64,000 nt of DNA from assembly GCF_021390645.1 (NCBI RefSeq), contig NZ_JAJEJT010000004.1, forward strand, positions 1,116,001 through 1,180,000, given 5' to 3'. This stretch comes from Paraburkholderia flagellata. GTDB lineage: Bacteria; Pseudomonadota; Gammaproteobacteria; Burkholderiales; Burkholderiaceae. Numbering within the stretch: the first letter of the stretch is position 1; each line of letters begins with the position of its first letter. The notes beneath the pieces are model-generated. The model did not search any database, was not told where the DNA came from, and worked only from the letters and a program-made list of their open reading frames with translations. Shown here piece by piece: positions 61,904 through 64,000 of this stretch. Made by a program: the position numbers and the translations under genes.

Positions 61904-63448
61904 GTGCCCACGGAGGTCGACATAAGCAGTGAGGCATCGAATGAAAACGGGCCTGATCTGGCCCAGGGCGTGCCCATCGAATCAATCGGCGAAGCTGGCC
62001 TGTTGTCAGGACACGTCGGCAATGACGCGGTCCTGATTGCACGGCTCGGCGATGAATTCGTCGCTATTGACGCTACCTGCACTCACTACCACGGCCCGCT
62101 CGCTGAAGGGTTGATCGTCGGGGACACGGTACGGTGCCCATGGCATCACGCGTGCTTCAGCCTGCGCACCGGGGAAGCGGTGCGAGCCCCTGCGCTCAGC
62201 CCTGTCGCTTGCTGGTCTACGGAAGTTCGGGGCGACAAGATTGTCGTACTGCACAAAAAGACGCCGCCCGCTGGTTCCGTGACCGCGCCGGCCGGCGCGC
62301 CACAGAAGATCGTTATCGTCGGCGCAGGGGCTGCTGGTTTCGCTGCTGCTGAGCGTCTGCGGCGCCTCGGCTACGCGGGCAGTCTCACCATGCTGAGCGA
62401 CGACGAGGCGCCGCCGGTGGACCGGCCAAACCTCTCCAAAGACTATCTGGCTGGCAGCGCGCCCGAGGAGTGGGTGCCGCTTCGAGATGACGCCTTCTAC
62501 GCAGATGAACGCATCGATCTGCGGCTCCGGGCCAGCGTTGTACGCCTTCATGTCGACGCGCACGAGGTGGAGCTGGCGGATGGCTCCAAGGTGCCCTACG
62601 ACCGTTTGCTGCTGGCCACGGGAGCCGAAGCGGTTCGCTTGCCCATCCCCGGCATGGATTTGCCGCATGTGCATACCCTTCGCACATTGGCCGACTGCCG
62701 CGCCATCATCGCTCGCGCGGCGAACTCGAGGCGCGCGGTCGTCATCGGGGCCAGCTTCATCGGACTGGAAGTGGCGGCGTCTTTGCGCGCACGTGGGCTC
62801 GAAGTACACGTCGTGGCGCCGGAGCAGCGTCCGATGGAACGCGTGCTGGGGCCGCAGATGGGTGAATTCGTGCAGCGCCTGCATGAAGAACACGGCGTCG
62901 TCTTCCACCTCGGGAACACCGCCAGCGCGATCGATACTCAGCAGGTATCGCTCAAAGCGGGTGGCAGCCTTGAAGCCGATCTGGTGGTGGTCGGCGTTGG
63001 TGTGCGGCCACGACTCGCACTGGCCGAGCAGGCCGGCCTCGCGATCGACCGTGGCGTGCTGGTCGATGCCTGCTTGCAGACAAGCGCGCCTGGCGTCTTC
63101 GCTGCCGGCGACATCGCTCGGTGGCCCGATCCGCACAGTGGCACGGCAATTCGCGTGGAGCACTGGGTCGTCGCCCAACGCCAGGGACAAACGGCGGCAA
63201 TGAACCTGATTGGCGGACGTGAGAAGTTTGACGCCGTGCCATTCTTCTGGAGCCAGCACTACGATGTCCCGATCAACTATCTCGGCCACGCGGAAAGCTG
63301 GGACGAGATCTCAGTTGACGGCGATATTGCAGGACGCGACTGTTTCCTGCGCTACAAGCGGGACGGACGTGTCGTCGCGGTGGCGTCTATCTATCGCGAT
63401 GCAGAAAGTCTGCGGGCAGAAGTCAAGATGGAACGCGACTTTCGTTGA
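61904..63448 (+). CDS. Rieske [2Fe-2S]-FAD pyridine-nucleotide oxidoreductase (AIFM3-like)
   Basis: A 514-residue flavoprotein fused to an N-terminal Rieske domain. Cluster ligands C59-T-H61 and C78-P-W-H81 are visible; the FAD site IVIVGAGAAGFAAAERL and the NAD(P) site VVIGASFIGLEVAASL follow, then the second FAD block GVFAAGDIARWPDPHS. Such proteins pass electrons from NAD(P)H to a ferredoxin-like partner or act in redox defence. The GTG start follows GGGGCGAC. It is divergent from the RND operon. Confidence 0.88.
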   Translation: MPTEVDISSEASNENGPDLAQGVPIESIGEAGLLSGHVGNDAVLIARLGDEFVAIDATCTHYHGPLAEGLIVGDTVRCPWHHACFSLRTGEAVRAPALSPVACWSTEVRGDKIVVLHKKTPPAGSVTAPAGAPQKIVIVGAGAAGFAAAERLRRLGYAGSLTMLSDDEAPPVDRPNLSKDYLAGSAPEEWVPLRDDAFYADERIDLRLRASVVRLHVDAHEVELADGSKVPYDRLLLATGAEAVRLPIPGMDLPHVHTLRTLADCRAIIARAANSRRAVVIGASFIGLEVAASLRARGLEVHVVAPEQRPMERVLGPQMGEFVQRLHEEHGVVFHLGNTASAIDTQQVSLKAGGSLEADLVVVGVGVRPRLALAEQAGLAIDRGVLVDACLQTSAPGVFAAGDIARWPDPHSGTAIRVEHWVVAQRQGQTAAMNLIGGREKFDAVPFFWSQHYDVPINYLGHAESWDEISVDGDIAGRDCFLRYKRDGRVVAVASIYRDAESLRAEVKMERDFR

Positions 63449-63469
63449 CGGCAGAACGAATCGCACCGG

Positions 63470-63814
63470 TCACCGTCCAGTCAGAATCCCAAGGATCTTT
63501 TGCACGATGCGTTCGTGCCGCTCGAGCGCCTCATCGAGCGTGCTAGCGCCATAGCTCTCGTTATCATCCGGCACTTCCATTCCGGCGATTCGCGTCACAA
63601 AGAGCGCGGGTTCCCCAGTCTTCGCGTCGGCCACGCCGCGAAAGCGCGTCGTGACCGTCACGCCGGACGCTTCGAGCAGCGTGCGGCGAAAGATCAATTC
63701 GTTCTCGGCCATCCAGCGCGACCACTCGCCGCGGTCGAACACCTCGACAGGCTTGTTCTTCGCGTCGAGAACGTAAAGGCGCTCAGACTGGGACGGAACG
63801 GAGCGGGATCTCAT
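63470..63814 (-). CDS. Hypothetical protein next to TnpB
   Basis: A 114-residue protein starting MRSRSVPSQSERLYVLDAKN, with PVEVFDRGEWSRWMAENELI, TVTTRFRGVADAKTGEPALF and a C-terminal LDEALERHERIVQKIL. The YVLD-x5-PVEV-x5-W-RW start resembles small proteins of phage and island origin. Its ATG overlaps the TnpB stop by 4 bp (ATGA), so it may be translated from the same transcript. Function unknown. Confidence 0.55.
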   Translation of the reverse strand: MRSRSVPSQSERLYVLDAKNKPVEVFDRGEWSRWMAENELIFRRTLLEASGVTVTTRFRGVADAKTGEPALFVTRIAGMEVPDDNESYGASTLDEALERHERIVQKILGILTGR

Positions 63815-64000
63815 CGATTTGACACCAGAGTGATCATTGACATCCCCCGGCGCGCAAGCACCTTATAGGTGGGTTCCTGCTTCGTCGGGTGGCCTGACTG
63901 CGCCATCCCTCCACAGGCAATAACGGCATGTCCTGCCGCTAGAACATTGAGCGCGCCAACGTCGTCGGCGTTCGCTTCGTGTCCGCACTCGACGCACTTG
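63811..64000 (-). mobile_element. tnpB: C-terminal end of an IS200/IS605-type TnpB (OrfB), partial
   Basis: The last 63 codons of a leftward gene enter from the right edge. The end of the TnpB zinc ribbon is clear: [20 protein letters not shown], then [10 protein letters not shown] and the short tail [14 protein letters not shown]. TnpB is an RNA-guided endonuclease carried by IS200/IS605 and IS607 elements, whose guide RNA comes from the 3' end of the gene and the adjacent right end of the element. The catalytic RuvC part lies outside the window. The element's right end must be at or left of 63811. Confidence 0.85.

Noticed and set aside
1..64000. CRISPR arrays, tRNA and rRNA genes
   Set aside because: No regularly spaced direct repeats and no cloverleaf or rRNA-like sequence was seen on either strand.

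Overview
The window looks like a secondary-replicon stretch of a high-GC betaproteobacterium of the Burkholderiaceae (Paraburkholderia, Caballeronia or Burkholderia type). This rests on codon use, the families present (DUF4148 and DUF6726 small proteins, NodT-type efflux lipoproteins, AAHS-like MFS carriers, many stand-alone regulators) and self-contained catabolic operons. No rRNA, tRNA or CRISPR array was found. Most of it is ordinary accessory chromosome; traces of mobility are confined to the right edge (a TnpB C-terminus), with a few decayed genes inside.

Layout. 1-3300: tail of an exported protein, a small membrane protein divergent from a TetR regulator with repeated TGCGAGG half-sites between them, then Pr6Pr, DUF1697 and NIPSNAP proteins. 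3339-9338: a four-gene operon (gamma-glutamyltransferase-family enzyme, MFS, GAF-domain protein, MFS) divergent from a FadR/GntR regulator; both promoters carry the same operator, GAACCA-N8-TGGTTC. 9366-11183: a GlcG-type haem-binding protein and NnrS. 11606-18293: a complete arabinoside import operon (ABC ATPase, two permeases, binding protein, cytoplasmic GH51 arabinofuranosidase, GntR regulator). 18622-24944: an orphan Leu/Ile/Val-type binding protein, a general-stress protein, small envelope proteins, an orphan FlgH and an orphan OmpR-type regulator. 25377-33812: LprI-like protein, a two-component pair, a phosphatase-like lipoprotein that has lost its catalytic loop, an orphan FlhC, hypothetical proteins, and an alpha/beta hydrolase gene broken by an in-frame amber codon. 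33956-36415: a dipeptide-type binding protein divergent from a hemerythrin gene that carries a perfect Anr/FNR box.

36541-46504 is the best-defined system: a guanidine-I (ykkC) riboswitch, with a candidate sigma-54 promoter upstream, followed by two DUF1989 proteins (carboxyguanidine deiminase type), a 1213-residue biotin carboxylase with an Asp where yeast urea carboxylase has Asn, a short allophanate hydrolase, and a NitT/TauT-type ABC importer. I read it as a guanidine uptake and assimilation operon (guanidine to carboxyguanidine to allophanate to ammonia and CO2) that automatic annotation would call urea degradation.

46900-64000: a LysR remnant, an exported methyltransferase-like lipoprotein, a sugar-efflux-type MFS protein downstream of a perfect LacI-type palindrome, a PBP7-type peptidase, small Burkholderia proteins, a glutamine synthetase paired with a small protein, a truncated GYD fragment, an FmdB zinc ribbon, a tripartite RND pump with the outer-membrane gene first, a Rieske/FAD oxidoreductase, a hypothetical protein and the TnpB end.

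All starts were chosen by ribosome-binding site, overlap and family length, and no database search was possible.
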